The notes: generated from the letters alone by a model not told the origin. A stretch of 64,000 nt of DNA from Neobacillus drentensis (GCF_021560175.1 NZ_CP091110.1:4838501-4902500); one strand, 5' to 3'. Positions 15,724 to 25,444 are shown, counted from the first letter of the stretch. Program-made: numbers and translations.

Positions 15724-16656
15724 TTAAAGAGCAGCTGTTTTTTCATTTGATATCTTCACTTTTCTTTTAGTAAATAGTTTTGTTTTTGAAAGTGAATAGA
15801 TGACAAGTGCTGCCCAAATAAACATAAAGGATAGTAATTGTATCTTAGAAAAATGCTCTTGATAAACAAAAACACCTAGGATCAAAGTTAATGTTGGTGA
15901 AATATATTGCAGGAAGCCAAGTAAAGAAAGTGGGATTTTTTGGGCGCCTTTTGCAAAATAAAGCAATGGTATTGCCGTAACGGCACCTGCACCCATTAAT
16001 AATAAATCCGTTCTCCAACCGGAGATAAATAAAGAATTCGTCCCATGTAGAAATAAGTAAATCATATAAATAGCAGCGATGGGTGCCAGCACCATTGTTT
16101 CTAATGTTAAACCAACAGACGATTCTACATGTATCACTTTCTTAGCAAGTCCGTATAACCCAAATGATAGCGCCAAAGAAATCGCAATCCACGGAAAGAC
16201 ACCGTGAGAAACGGTTATGATCACTACCCCAATTGTAGCTAATAGAAAGGATACAAGCTGCGCAACTGTTAATTTTTCTTTCAGGACAATCATTCCTAAT
16301 ACTATACTAATAAGTGGATTAATATAGTAGCCAAGACTTGCCTCAATCATATGGCCGCTGTTGACTGCCCAAATGTAAACAAACCAATTAACGCTGATAA
16401 GTAAAGAGGCAATGGTTAAGAAATACATCTGTTTTTTATTTTCCGCAAATCCTTTTAATGTAGTAACAAATAAACTCCATTTTTTTGTGATAACTAGAAC
16501 AACTATCATAAAAACAAATGACCAAAAAATCCGGTTTGTGAGAATTTCTTGTGCATTTACCTTATCTAAGAATTTCCAATAAATCGGCAGTAATCCCCAA
16601 AGAAAATACGAAAAGCCGGCATGAACCGCTCCCTTTTTTGTATCTGTTTTTTTCAT
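15724..16656 (-). CDS. rarD: RarD, EamA/DMT-superfamily transporter
   Basis: The 310-residue integral membrane protein has about ten predicted hydrophobic helices in two EamA-like halves. The family N-terminus is GFSYFLWGLLPIYWK near residues 14-28, and SLGYYINPLISIVLG occurs near 107-121. RarD proteins are drug/metabolite-type transporters of uncertain substrate, first named for chloramphenicol resistance. The gene is transcribed alone; a GGGGATCGGAAG stretch precedes the ATG. Its stop codon abuts a MITE-like repeat. The next gene, sspA, has its own terminator. Confidence 0.88.
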   Translation of the reverse strand: MKKTDTKKGAVHAGFSYFLWGLLPIYWKFLDKVNAQEILTNRIFWSFVFMIVVLVITKKWSLFVTTLKGFAENKKQMYFLTIASLLISVNWFVYIWAVNSGHMIEASLGYYINPLISIVLGMIVLKEKLTVAQLVSFLLATIGVVIITVSHGVFPWIAISLALSFGLYGLAKKVIHVESSVGLTLETMVLAPIAAIYMIYLFLHGTNSLFISGWRTDLLLMGAGAVTAIPLLYFAKGAQKIPLSLLGFLQYISPTLTLILGVFVYQEHFSKIQLLSFMFIWAALVIYSLSKTKLFTKRKVKISNEKTAAL

Positions 16657-16787
16657 CTTTCTTCCGATCCCCTTAATGTTTCTAATTTCGAAATACTCTT
16701 TATTATACCTCGAAAATGAGAATATAGAAGACCTTTTTGAATCCCCAATCTATTCCAGACCTCACAAAATTTATTGTATGACAAAAA

Positions 16788-16823
16788 TAAAAGAGGGTGG
16801 GAGGTAAACCTCCACACCCTCTG
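16788..16823 (-). terminator. Terminator of sspA
   Basis: The stem AGAGGGTG/CACCCTCT with inner GGAGGT/ACCTCC is followed on the minus strand by TTATTT. Confidence 0.85.
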
Positions 16824-16844
16824 TAGCCATCTTATTCAATTTGA

Positions 16845-17048
16845 TTAACGAGAAAATCCGCCGCCTAATTGTTGTTCAGCCATAGATACTAGACGCTTAG
16901 TGATTTCACCACCAACAGAACCGTTAGCACGTGAAGTAGTGTCAGCACCAAGATTTACACCAAATTCTTGAGCAATTTCATATTTCATTTGATCAAGAGC
17001 TTGTTCAACACCAGGAACTAGTAAGTTGTTTGAGTTGTTGCTTGCCAT
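16845..17048 (-). CDS. sspA: Alpha/beta-type small acid-soluble spore protein
   Basis: The 67-residue SASP coats and protects spore DNA and is degraded at germination. The GPR protease site region ([17 protein letters not shown]) is at residues about 22-38, and the second conserved block ([19 protein letters not shown]) is near 43-61. Its location just downstream of thiI matches sspA of B. subtilis. AAGGAGGTG precedes the ATG. A sigma-G type promoter is recognisable upstream, so expression should be confined to the forespore. Confidence 0.95.
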   Translation of the reverse strand: MASNNSNNLLVPGVEQALDQMKYEIAQEFGVNLGADTTSRANGSVGGEITKRLVSMAEQQLGGGFSR

Positions 17049-17071
17049 GTGATATCACCTCCTTGTGAGTA

Positions 17072-17101
17072 TAGAATGTGTAGAAACTGTAAAGTTCATT
17101 C
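17072..17101 (-). promoter_or_regulatory. Predicted sigma-G promoter of sspA
   Basis: On the minus strand GAATGA (17101-17096) and CATTCTA (17078-17072) are spaced by 17 bases, matching the GNATGR / CATNNTA pattern of forespore sigma-G promoters. Confidence 0.6.
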
Positions 17102-17147
17102 TATAATCCAATTGGTAATTGTTCACAAAAAATTCATATTTTGCTTG

Positions 17148-18353
17148 TTAAAATAATGAATTAAATTCTGAAGGTTGGTCATCAGGTGAAATGACAATTG
17201 TTTCAACCGCTTGAACCGCTTCTTCCAGTAAGGAAGTAAAATCATAAAAGCTTTCATAATACTGTACTTTCTCTCGACGCGGTTTTGTTTTAGGAGAGGC
17301 AGGAACAAAGATCGTACAGCAATCCTCATAAGGCCGATTGGAAATCTCGAGAGTATCTATTTCATGAGCGATTTTCATTATATCGGTTTTGTCCATCGTA
17401 ATCAATGGACGAAGAATGGGGGTATTGGTTACCTCATTAATCGTATACATGCTTTCTAACGTTTGGCTCGCTACCTGACCAAGACTTTCACCAGTTATAA
17501 TTGCAAGCCCCTCTTGTTTCATCCGGATCCTATCGGCAATGCGAAGCATCATTCTCCGTGTTGAAGTCATTGTATAATTTTCCGGTATTTGTTCGTGAAT
17601 AGCTTGTTGGATGTCGGTAAACGGCACAATATGAAGCTTGATCGTGCTTCCATAAATTTCGCCCAGCTTTTTCGTGAGATCTACTACCTTTTCTTTGGCT
17701 CTTTCACTTGTATAGGGCGGGCTAAAAAAATGGACTGCTTCAATTTCTAATCCCCGTTTCATTGCCATATACCCCGCGACAGGGCTGTCAATTCCTCCTG
17801 ACAACATAAGCATGGCTTTTCCGTTCGAGCCAATCGGCATGCCGCCAGCACCCGGGATATTTTCACATGATAAATAAATCGCATCTTCTCTAACTTCTAT
17901 TCGTAAATTAAGATCTGGATTTTTTACATCTACACGCAGGCCGGGGATATTCTGAAGTAAATAGCCGCCAATAGTCCGATTGATTCCATCTGTATTTAAC
18001 TCGAATGTTTTATCTGAACGTTTTGGGGTTACCTTGAAAGTTTGTCCGTCCTTATATTTTCCCCTAACAAACTCCAATGCTGAATCTTTTAGTGCCTCAA
18101 CATTTCTTTCCACTTTAATGGCTGGACTAAAGGATTGAATCCCAAATATGTGCTTTAGTTTCTCCATTATTTCCGTTCCATTTTCTCCGTTTAATAGAAC
18201 ATACATCCGATCCCGACTGGCCTCTATTTTACTAGTTGGAAAAGAGGCCAAGGCCAATTTTACGCTTTTTCTAAGTTTCTCCACAAACTTATGGCGATTT
18301 CGCCCTTTTGTGGATATTTCACCATAACGTATTAAAATACGGTCATAATTCAT
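17148..18353 (-). CDS. thiI: ThiI, tRNA 4-thiouridine synthase / thiamine sulfur carrier
   Basis: The 401-residue enzyme adenylates and thiolates U8 of tRNA, and passes sulfur into thiazole synthesis. There is an N-terminal THUMP domain (about residues 60-165). A PP-loop ATPase follows, with the signature SGGIDSP near residue 184. There is no C-terminal rhodanese domain, so it must take sulfur directly from a desulfurase, as in B. subtilis. Its ATG follows the stop codon of the cysteine desulfurase gene without a gap (TAAATG), strong evidence that the two act together. Confidence 0.95.
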   Translation of the reverse strand: MNYDRILIRYGEISTKGRNRHKFVEKLRKSVKLALASFPTSKIEASRDRMYVLLNGENGTEIMEKLKHIFGIQSFSPAIKVERNVEALKDSALEFVRGKYKDGQTFKVTPKRSDKTFELNTDGINRTIGGYLLQNIPGLRVDVKNPDLNLRIEVREDAIYLSCENIPGAGGMPIGSNGKAMLMLSGGIDSPVAGYMAMKRGLEIEAVHFFSPPYTSERAKEKVVDLTKKLGEIYGSTIKLHIVPFTDIQQAIHEQIPENYTMTSTRRMMLRIADRIRMKQEGLAIITGESLGQVASQTLESMYTINEVTNTPILRPLITMDKTDIMKIAHEIDTLEISNRPYEDCCTIFVPASPKTKPRREKVQYYESFYDFTSLLEEAVQAVETIVISPDDQPSEFNSLF

Positions 18354-19496
18354 TTATTTCCTAACCTTTCGTAATTGGTTTGCATACTTTTTTATCGCAT
18401 GAATAACAACAATAGCCTCTTCTTCTGTGTTATCAAAACTAAGACTGATACGGATCGAGCTATCGGCTAATTGTTCCGGAATCCCCATGGCAATCAGTGT
18501 TTTGCTTGGTGATTTCCGCTTGGATGAACAGGCACTGGTAGTCGATACAAAAATGTCTTCCTGTTCAAGGGCATGAATAAATACTTCCGATTTTGTCCCT
18601 TCAAGGGAAAAATTTAAAATATGTGGTGCCGCTCCTTTTAGTGGTGTATGAACCTTCACACCTGCGATTTCGTTTAAACCTTTCCTAAGCATGTCCTGGA
18701 TTTTTATCATGGCCGCTATCCCCTGCGCACATTTTCCCAATGTCATCCTTAGGGCCTTTGCCATCGCCACGAACCCCGCAACATTTTCCGTGCCGCTGCG
18801 CAGCTTTCGCTCTTGATTTCCCCCAGATAATAAAGGTGATAGCCTAGTACCTTCGCGAACAAATAATACACCTGTCCCTTTTAGGCCATGAAATTTATGT
18901 GCAGATAATGAGCAGAAATCAACCCTGTTTCGATTTATGGATAAAGGCACTTTTCCGATTGCCTGAACGGCATCGACATGAAATAAAATGGTTGGATATT
19001 TTTTTAACATCTCCCCAATTTCAGCGATGGGCTGTATTGACCCAACTTCATTATTTACCTGCATGATCGAAACCAAAATGGTCTCATTGCGAATTGCTCT
19101 TTCTACATCCTCCACAGAGACTCTTCCATTCGGATCCACTGGTAAATACGTAACATCAAAGCCTTCCCTTGCAAGCTGCTCCATTACTGCCAAAACAGAC
19201 GCATGCTCGATACTTGACGTAATGATATGCCGCCCTTTATTTCGATTCAACAGAGCGGCCCCTTTAATCGCCATATTATTACTCTCTGTCCCGCCAGACG
19301 TAAAATAAATTTCCGTGGGTTTTACTTTTAATAACATCGCCACCTGGTCTCTTGCCTGAGTCAGCAGTTTCTCTGCCTGCCCTCCAATACGATGCAAGGA
19401 GGAAGGATTTCCAAAATATTCACTGGAAACTGTCAAAAAGGAATCTAAAACTTCTTTATATGGCTTAGTTGTTGCACTATTATCAAAATAAATCAT
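18354..19496 (-). CDS. nifZ: Cysteine desulfurase (NifZ/IscS-like), partner of ThiI
   Basis: This 380-residue class V PLP enzyme converts cysteine to alanine, leaving a persulfide. The PLP lysine is in SLSAHKFHGLKGTG near residue 203. HIITSSIEHAS near residue 95 contains the PLP-stacking histidine. The catalytic cysteine loop is TTSACSSKRKSPS near residue 325. I start at MIYFDNSATT (19496), which has GGAGGAG eight bases upstream; a longer reading begins without a ribosome site. It is directly joined to thiI, as is nifZ of B. subtilis, so it probably serves tRNA and thiamine thiolation. Confidence 0.93.
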   Translation of the reverse strand: MIYFDNSATTKPYKEVLDSFLTVSSEYFGNPSSLHRIGGQAEKLLTQARDQVAMLLKVKPTEIYFTSGGTESNNMAIKGAALLNRNKGRHIITSSIEHASVLAVMEQLAREGFDVTYLPVDPNGRVSVEDVERAIRNETILVSIMQVNNEVGSIQPIAEIGEMLKKYPTILFHVDAVQAIGKVPLSINRNRVDFCSLSAHKFHGLKGTGVLFVREGTRLSPLLSGGNQERKLRSGTENVAGFVAMAKALRMTLGKCAQGIAAMIKIQDMLRKGLNEIAGVKVHTPLKGAAPHILNFSLEGTKSEVFIHALEQEDIFVSTTSACSSKRKSPSKTLIAMGIPEQLADSSIRISLSFDNTEEEAIVVIHAIKKYANQLRKVRK

Positions 19497-19573
19497 AATA
19501 TGGTCTCCTCCCCCTCCCAGACACTTAATAAAAATAAATCTTAACATATTTAGGATCGTTTGAAAAAGAAAAG

Positions 19574-19612
19574 AAAAAACCAATTCAAGCCGTATGGCTG
19601 AATCGGTTTCTT
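19574..19612 (-). terminator. Terminator of ezrA
   Basis: The AAACC..ATTCA stem pairing with TGAAT..GGTTT is followed on the minus strand by TTTTTC, eight bases past the ezrA stop. Confidence 0.75.
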
Positions 19613-19619
19613 TACCAAT

Positions 19620-21308
19620 CTAATGGGTTACACTCGCTGCTTTTATTTTCTTCAATGCTTCCGGGTCAATTCCTTGAAGGGATGCCGCTACCTGCTCTAA
19701 TGCCTCCTGATACTCATAATGCCTAAAAGCATCTTCTGCATCTGCTAATCCTTTGGCGACAGATGGGTACTTGCTGCGGTAACGATTTCCATATTGAATG
19801 GCTTTTTCAGCTAATGTAACATTTTCAATTAACTCATAAGTAGTGGTCACGAGCTTTTCAACCGTTAATACAGCCACTTCTAGGTATTGATTAAGGGCTG
19901 ATACATTAAGCGGCTTTTCTTCAAGCTGATAACGAACGTTTTGAATGCTGTCGTTTGTATCTTCAAAAAGAAATTTGTAATCTGCAGGCAAACCAGGAAC
20001 ATTGTTTTTCTTCACAATTCTGATGGTCTCGCCCACCTTTTTTGTTAATTCCATAACCTTTTCCCGCGCTTCAAATTCATCTTTTCGTAAATCTTGAAGT
20101 TTTAAGGCAAAGGCCTTCTGTCCTTCCCGAATGACTTCTAGCTGTTCTTTAATCGAATTCAGTTCTTCGCTAAGTGCCGTTTGTGCTGTGCCATTCATCT
20201 TCAACTTTTCAACCAATATCTCATAATGCTTATATACAGTGGAAAGTTCTTTTTCAAGCTGCCTTTGTGTCTCAAAATCGCTGTCCGATAATTGATAGCT
20301 TTGTTGAACCGCAAACAACTCACTACACAACTCCTTATTCTCTTTTTGAGCAGAAGCTAAAAGCTCATAGGCTGCTTTTTCATTTTTAATCACGAAATGT
20401 TTCGCATGAACTTCTTTTTCCAAAAGATCAAATAGAACATCGATTCGGTCCTTTATTTCTTTAATCCCTTCCTCTGCCTGATCAATTTCTGCTGTTTCAA
20501 TCAGTACTAAATTTTCAGCAATTTTCTCTTCCAAACATTTCACTTCTTGTTCTACATTGATATGTCCTAAATAGTAATCCTGTCCGATCATTTCACGATG
20601 TCCTTCTAAACAATCGGATAACAGATTGGGAAGTAGTGACTGACATTCTATTAACATCTGGGGGATTAAATCCATATGGTGTTTGATTTTTCCAAGCTGA
20701 CTATGTATAAGTAAAACGACTTCACGAGCTTCTAAGTAATTTCCGAGTTCCGTTTTCTCATCATATTCTTTATAATGATGTGCTACTTCGTTTAACAGCA
20801 GTTCTAGATGTTTTTCCGCTTTGCCAAAGCTATGCCGATGAGCAAGCAGCCTCTTTTTTGCTTCACGATATTTTTCTTTTAATTCTTCAATTTCTACTCT
20901 GTTTTTTTCCTCGCTGCCAACAAGCTCATGGAGTTCATCCAAAATATTCTTAATTTGATTTTCCGTTTCCTCTAATTTGGTATGAATAGCTTGTTGTACC
21001 TCTTTTGCCTTTTTAAAGCGGTACCGATCAATATATTCTTCCGCATCAAAAAGCATTTCTTCTAAATCTGGGAGCTTCACGGTTACTACATCATCCCATT
21101 GATTCCGCCAACGCTCAAACATCTCCTCTGTTTGACCTATCATATTTAACTGTTTTACCTTCGACATTTCATCCAGTATTGGCCGATCTAATAAATCAAT
21201 TTTCCATGCCTCGAGCCGATCCATTTCTCTAAAGTACTTTTTCTTTATTAAATACCCCCATACAAACAAGGCTAGTAGCAGGATGAAAAATCCAATGAAA
21301 TACTTCAC
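19620..21308 (-). CDS. ezrA: EzrA, septation ring formation regulator
   Basis: The 562-residue protein has an N-terminal transmembrane helix (residues about 2-20), then almost entirely long coiled-coil repeats (spectrin-like), as in EzrA. It binds FtsZ at the membrane, limits Z-ring assembly at poles and helps coordinate septal wall synthesis. I start at the GTG at 21308 (MKYFIGFFILLLAL), which has GGAGG seven bases upstream and gives the same length as the B. subtilis protein. The apparent upstream ATG would place the ribosome site inside the gene. Confidence 0.95.
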   Translation of the reverse strand: MKYFIGFFILLLALFVWGYLIKKKYFREMDRLEAWKIDLLDRPILDEMSKVKQLNMIGQTEEMFERWRNQWDDVVTVKLPDLEEMLFDAEEYIDRYRFKKAKEVQQAIHTKLEETENQIKNILDELHELVGSEEKNRVEIEELKEKYREAKKRLLAHRHSFGKAEKHLELLLNEVAHHYKEYDEKTELGNYLEAREVVLLIHSQLGKIKHHMDLIPQMLIECQSLLPNLLSDCLEGHREMIGQDYYLGHINVEQEVKCLEEKIAENLVLIETAEIDQAEEGIKEIKDRIDVLFDLLEKEVHAKHFVIKNEKAAYELLASAQKENKELCSELFAVQQSYQLSDSDFETQRQLEKELSTVYKHYEILVEKLKMNGTAQTALSEELNSIKEQLEVIREGQKAFALKLQDLRKDEFEAREKVMELTKKVGETIRIVKKNNVPGLPADYKFLFEDTNDSIQNVRYQLEEKPLNVSALNQYLEVAVLTVEKLVTTTYELIENVTLAEKAIQYGNRYRSKYPSVAKGLADAEDAFRHYEYQEALEQVAASLQGIDPEALKKIKAASVTH

Positions 21309-21469
21309 AAGTAAGCCTCCTATATCAAACAACATATTCGAATTCATCTATATTAAAAAAATTTATTCCTATTCCTATTCAATGCTATTATGATACCATG
21401 TTAACGACATTTTTTGACTATTAATTTCAATTTTTTTGTAAAATACAATAAAAAAAATAGCGATTACCG

Positions 21470-22102
21470 CTATTTTATCAATGCGCCCTTCATTACTGGA
21501 CCTTCATAGCTTAACGTTTTATCAATCCAAGCGTATAGTTCCTTTAGATACTTTTGTTCAAAAAATGGCTCATTTGGAAAAATATATAAAACTTCTCGCA
21601 TATATTGGGTATTCATAAATGGCATCATTAACAAACTCTTTAATTGAATAATTAAGTAGGGAATTGAATGCGGCCGAAATTCCTGCCATTCAAAGCCTCT
21701 TTCCATGATCTTTTGCAAATAATATTTTTCTTTTAAGGAATACGTTGACATAATTTCCCTTACTACTTGAGAATCCATCGACATTTCCCGATAGACAAAA
21801 CTGGCAAGTTGACTATTTTCACATTGATAATGAAGTAAATCGGCGACAATCCTCTTTAAACATTCTTTTGCACCACGGTCGATGGAGAGATACGCTTCTT
21901 CTATCTTATTGATATATTGTTCAAAAAAATGCATGAAGCAGTATTCTAATAGTCCAGGCTTATTATTAAAATAGTAAGCAATGGTAGCGGTGTTTACCTT
22001 TGCTAAATTAGCAATATCCCTAACCGACGTACCTGAATACCCATTTGAATTAAACAACGATATGGCAGCCTGAACAATTGCTTCCTTTGCATTTTTCTTC
22101 AT
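21470..22102 (-). CDS. refZ: RefZ (YttP), TetR-family Z-ring regulator
   Basis: The 210-residue protein has a TetR-type N-terminal helix-turn-helix (SGTSVRDIANLAKVNTATIAYYFNNKPGLLEY, residues about 23-54). Its C-terminal ligand/dimerisation domain is of the size found in RefZ. RefZ of B. subtilis binds palindromic sites near the chromosome origin and helps shift FtsZ rings at sporulation. The gene order ezrA ... refZ-ytsP-ytrP-rpsD supports this assignment over a generic TetR repressor. hisJ and braB, present nearby in B. subtilis, are absent. GGAGGAG precedes the ATG. Confidence 0.85.
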   Translation of the reverse strand: MKKNAKEAIVQAAISLFNSNGYSGTSVRDIANLAKVNTATIAYYFNNKPGLLEYCFMHFFEQYINKIEEAYLSIDRGAKECLKRIVADLLHYQCENSQLASFVYREMSMDSQVVREIMSTYSLKEKYYLQKIMERGFEWQEFRPHSIPYLIIQLKSLLMMPFMNTQYMREVLYIFPNEPFFEQKYLKELYAWIDKTLSYEGPVMKGALIK

Positions 22103-22246
22103 GTATTCTCCTCCTTAGGTATCCCATACATAGGATTTCTGTATAATATGACTGAATCCTTTATGAAAATATCGACAAAGTACGCTCCTTTTCTTCTTTT
22201 TTTGATAAAATAATAATTAATTCATTATAGAAAAAGGTGAAATTAC

Positions 22247-22729
22247 TTGTTTAACGTCGAAATGTATACAGGAACTCGCGAAGAGAATTATGAGCTTGTC
22301 ATAAAGCAGATGCAGGCCTTGCTTCATGATGAGAAAAATCAAATCGCTAATCTCAGCAATGCTTCTGCACTCTTGAACCAATTTCTCGACCGCATTAACT
22401 GGGTTGGTTTTTATTTAATGGATTCGAATGGAGAGCTAGTTCTTGGTCCTTTTCAAGGATTACCAGCTTGCGTCAGAATTCCTCTCGGGAAGGGCGTTTG
22501 TGGAACGTCAGCTTTGAAAAAGGAGACCATTCGAGTGGAAGACGTTCATCAATTCCCAGGCCATATCGCCTGCGATGCGGCTTCACGATCTGAGATTGTC
22601 ATTCCGCTCTTGAAAGACGGTGAACTCTTCGGGGTGTTAGACATCGATTCTCCAGAAGTAAATCGCTTTGATGAGCTTGATCAGCAACAGCTTGAAGAAT
22701 TGGCAGCTGTTGTAGTCGAGCATCTTTAA
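22247..22729 (+). CDS. msrC: YtsP, free methionine-(R)-sulfoxide reductase (GAF domain)
   Basis: This 160-residue single GAF domain belongs to the fRMsr family, which reduces free methionine-R-sulfoxide in the cytosol. The cysteines needed are visible: GLPACVRIPLG near residue 84, GKGVCGTSA near 94 and GHIACDAAS near 118. Translation probably begins at a TTG (22247) with AGGTGA six bases upstream. It is divergent from refZ and convergent with dgcP, sharing a bidirectional terminator. It corresponds to YtsP of B. subtilis by sequence and place. Confidence 0.92.
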   Translation: MFNVEMYTGTREENYELVIKQMQALLHDEKNQIANLSNASALLNQFLDRINWVGFYLMDSNGELVLGPFQGLPACVRIPLGKGVCGTSALKKETIRVEDVHQFPGHIACDAASRSEIVIPLLKDGELFGVLDIDSPEVNRFDELDQQQLEELAAVVVEHL

Positions 22730-22753
22730 AGTACTTTTAGGTTAAGTCTAGAT

Positions 22754-22795
22754 AAGAAGAAGAGCACAGATATCTCATTCTGTGCTCTTCTTTAT
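22754..22795. terminator. Bidirectional terminator between msrC and dgcP
   Basis: The perfect 14-bp stem AAGAAGAGCACAGA/TCTGTGCTCTTCTT with an eight-base loop has a T run on the plus strand side. Confidence 0.9.
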
Positions 22796-22806
22796 TGAAT
22801 ATCATT

Positions 22807-24207
22807 CTAATATGCCATGCTGACATCCTCTTGGATGACCACCTTGTTTTTGCCAGTTTCTTTTGCCCGGTACAATGCTTCATCTGCTCTTTTAAATAAA
22901 TATTGATAGGTATCATTCCGTTCCTTTTTCCAGTAAGACACACCACAGGATACTGTAATGTGCGGGTCTGAGCATTCTGACACCTTATTTAGAATCCTTT
23001 GGGCAATGAAAACACCTGTTTCTAACGAAACCCTTGGCAAATAAATAGCAAGTTCCTCTCCGCCCCAGCGCGCACCAATATCACTTTCTCGTATACTGCC
23101 TTTAATGAGATTCGCTACTTGAACCAATATCAAATCTCCAATTTGATGGCCAAAGGTATCATTTATTCCTTTAAAATTATCAATATCAATGAGAATAAAG
23201 GTTCCTTCCTCATCTTTCTTCATGGATTGTTGTATTTTTTCATCTAAAAACTTACGGGAATGAAGCTTGGTAAGATGATCCGTAATCACCAATTTTTCAA
23301 GTTCAGCTCTTAAAAGGGCATTGGTTAAGGCCAAAGATGAATGGTAGACCAGAGATTGCAGCAATTTAAACGCCTCAAACGGGAAGAAGTAGGGATCTCG
23401 ATGCATAATAATAGAGAAGCCTTTCAGCTTCTTGCTGACAATTACCGGAACCGCCATGACAGAATGATAGGCAGGTGAAAGATGTTGGGAAAGATTCAAA
23501 TCTCCAATAAATAATGGTTCGTTACTCTGTTGAAATTTTCCCTTTATATAGTCAATATAGATTCGAGCTTGTTGTGTAAAAAAGAATGGTGTCGAGCCAG
23601 GGAGAACTTTTGCTGTTAGTTGATCCCTAGTGAATAGAAAAAAGCCAACCTCTTGTGCTTCAAAAGAGCTTTTAATTTGTTCAGACATAATAGCCATCGT
23701 TTGGACTAACGGCTGGTTTGAATTTAATTGGTATGAGGTTTTATTGATTAATTGCAGGTCAGAAATGGTTTTTTGCGCTTGCTGATGCAGTTTAGCATTT
23801 TCCAAGGCACTGCCCGCGGACTCGGACAATGACCTGATAAATTCTGCCTCACCTCTCGGAAATTTGGTCACTTCCGGTGCGATGACTTGAATCACACCAT
23901 AAATCTTTGAATTACTTTTTAAAGGGGCGTAGAGAGCAGCGTGTTTGGACACATCTGAACTCTCAAATTGAATCTCTCCAGACTCATAGGCATTAATGAC
24001 ATTCATATTTTCACTATCGTATTCTAAGTCCATGATTGGCAGGTCACTATGATGGTAGGCATCAAGTGATAGAAGTAAGTAGTAGGAATAATTAGGAAAG
24101 ATTTCTTTTAGTGTAACTAATATTTCCCCTAGTAGATTGTCCACATTCAGGGTTGAATGAAATTTTTCAGATATTTGAAATAATTTTTTATATTTTTCTG
24201 TATCCAA
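22807..24207 (-). CDS. dgcP: DgcP (YtrP) diguanylate cyclase, GAF-GAF-GGDEF
   Basis: The 466-residue soluble sensor enzyme has two GAF-like domains, at about residues 20-150 and 165-295. A C-terminal GGDEF domain at about 300-460 has LTDHLTKLHSRKFLDEKI at its start and the active-site loop RWGGEELAIYLP. The Glu form GGEE is accepted as active; the last residue is Leu rather than Phe. It makes c-di-GMP, which restrains motility in B. subtilis. I place the start at TTG 24207, behind AAAGGGGAT; an earlier TTG at 24261 has no ribosome site. It is followed by rpsD in the opposite direction. Confidence 0.88.
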   Translation of the reverse strand: MDTEKYKKLFQISEKFHSTLNVDNLLGEILVTLKEIFPNYSYYLLLSLDAYHHSDLPIMDLEYDSENMNVINAYESGEIQFESSDVSKHAALYAPLKSNSKIYGVIQVIAPEVTKFPRGEAEFIRSLSESAGSALENAKLHQQAQKTISDLQLINKTSYQLNSNQPLVQTMAIMSEQIKSSFEAQEVGFFLFTRDQLTAKVLPGSTPFFFTQQARIYIDYIKGKFQQSNEPLFIGDLNLSQHLSPAYHSVMAVPVIVSKKLKGFSIIMHRDPYFFPFEAFKLLQSLVYHSSLALTNALLRAELEKLVITDHLTKLHSRKFLDEKIQQSMKKDEEGTFILIDIDNFKGINDTFGHQIGDLILVQVANLIKGSIRESDIGARWGGEELAIYLPRVSLETGVFIAQRILNKVSECSDPHITVSCGVSYWKKERNDTYQYLFKRADEALYRAKETGKNKVVIQEDVSMAY

Positions 24208-24380
24208 TAGTAAATCCCCTTTAGAGACTACATCATTATTTTCTGTATTTTTTAATTCCAAATAAATACATTGTATCCTAATTATAGTGAATGTCAGGAT
24301 GATTTTGGAATATATTTTTAGGTGAAATATTAGTTTTTCTAGAACATTTTCGAGTCATTTAAGTCGGTTTAAAAATATAC

Positions 24381-24410
24381 TTGACTTACCATGTATAAAA
24401 ATCATATAAT
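24381..24410 (+). promoter_or_regulatory. Sigma-A promoter of rpsD
   Basis: TTGACT (24381-24386) and TATAAT (24405-24410) are spaced by 18 bases, upstream of the S4 leader. Confidence 0.75.
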
Positions 24411-24439
24411 ATTCTTTGTGTAAAATATATGCAGCCTAT

Positions 24440-24602
24440 TGAGTTCATTTTATTGGTCTCATTTTGTTCCTCAAACTATTTGATGGTGCATCTTGTAACC
24501 CTTAGCTGCTAGGGCGAAGGTGCATGAAAACAAAATGTCTAGTAAAGATTCTCATAACGGTTTTTATTTTACCAAAATAAAAACACTAAGGAGGAGTCAT
24601 TC
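24440..24602 (+). promoter_or_regulatory. S4-binding autoregulatory leader of rpsD
   Basis: The untranslated leader is highly structured. CATTTTGTT (24460-24468) pairs with AACAAAATG (24529-24537). Inside it TGCATCTT (24487-24494) pairs with AAGGTGCA (24517-24524), enclosing a CCCT/AGGG hairpin. Nested helices just ahead of rpsD are the hallmark of the Firmicutes S4 leader, where ribosomal protein S4 binds its own mRNA and blocks translation. The element ends at the AAGGAGGAG ribosome site. Confidence 0.75.
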
Positions 24603-25205
24603 ATGGCTCGTTATACCGGCCCAAGCTGGAAATTATCCCGTCGTCTTGGAATCTCTCTAAGCGGCACAGGTAAAGAATTAGAAAAGCGTCCTTACGCTCC
24701 TGGACAACATGGTCCTAATCAACGCAAAAAGCTTTCTGAATACGGATTACAATTACAAGAGAAGCAAAAGCTTCGTCATATGTATGGTGTAAATGAGCGC
24801 CAATTCCGTACTCTTTTCGAAAAAGCTGGCAAATTATCAGGTATCCACGGTGAAAACTTCATGGTATTACTTGAATCACGTTTAGATAACGTTGTTTACC
24901 GTTTAGGTCTAGCTCGCACTCGTCGTGCTGCTCGTCAATTAGTAAACCACGGTCATATCTTAGTTAATGGTTCTCGTGTAGATATTCCGTCATACCGTGT
25001 AACTGCTGGACAAACAATCGGTGTTCGTGAAAAATCACGTAACCTTGATGTAATTAAAGAAGCGATCGAAGTTACTAATTTTGTACCTGATTTCTTAACT
25101 TTCGATGCTGACAAATTAGAAGGAACTTTCACTCGCTTACCAGAGCGTTCTGAACTTCCTGCTGAAATTAACGAAGCACTTATCGTTGAGTTCTACTCTC
25201 GTTAA
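24603..25205 (+). CDS. rpsD: 30S ribosomal protein S4
   Basis: This 200-residue primary 16S rRNA-binding protein nucleates small-subunit assembly. The N-terminal domain begins [21 protein letters not shown]. The S4 RNA-binding domain includes [12 protein letters not shown] and [14 protein letters not shown] (residues about 90-130). It has no zinc-finger cysteines, so it is the Zn-free form. It is expressed alone from a sigma-A promoter through an autoregulatory leader. In B. subtilis tyrS is the next gene; here about 10 kb of accessory DNA intervenes. Confidence 0.98.
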   Translation: MARYTGPSWKLSRRLGISLSGTGKELEKRPYAPGQHGPNQRKKLSEYGLQLQEKQKLRHMYGVNERQFRTLFEKAGKLSGIHGENFMVLLESRLDNVVYRLGLARTRRAARQLVNHGHILVNGSRVDIPSYRVTAGQTIGVREKSRNLDVIKEAIEVTNFVPDFLTFDADKLEGTFTRLPERSELPAEINEALIVEFYSR

Positions 25206-25233
25206 TTAATACGTGTTGTTAACTGTACTAATG

Positions 25234-25278
25234 AAAACCCTAGAAACGTTGATATTACTCAACTTCTAGGGTTTTTTA
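25234..25278 (+). terminator. Terminator of rpsD
   Basis: The 12-bp stem AAAACCCTAGAA/TTCTAGGGTTTT is followed by TTATTT, about 30 bases after the stop. Confidence 0.9.
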
Positions 25279-25444
25279 TTTTTGTCTGCTTTGTAGAATA
25301 ATGTATTATCCCCCAATTTGTTGGTGGAGGTTTTGGGGGAAGTTTTAAGAAAAAATATTATGTGGACAAGTGCATTTTATTTTTACAGTCAGACTGCAAG
25401 TAAGGAGACTTATTTTTTTAATACGACACATGTGTTTTATTTAT
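25279..25444. other. Non-coding stretch after rpsD
   Basis: This AT-rich DNA has no convincing frame. It contains one perfect 8-bp inverted repeat TCCCCCAA/TTGGGGGA at about 25311-25339 without a T run. Confidence 0.4.

Noticed and set aside
22807-24207. DgcP as a degenerate, inactive GGDEF protein
   Set aside because: The loop is GGEEL; the GGEE form keeps the metal-binding acid, so inactivity cannot be claimed.
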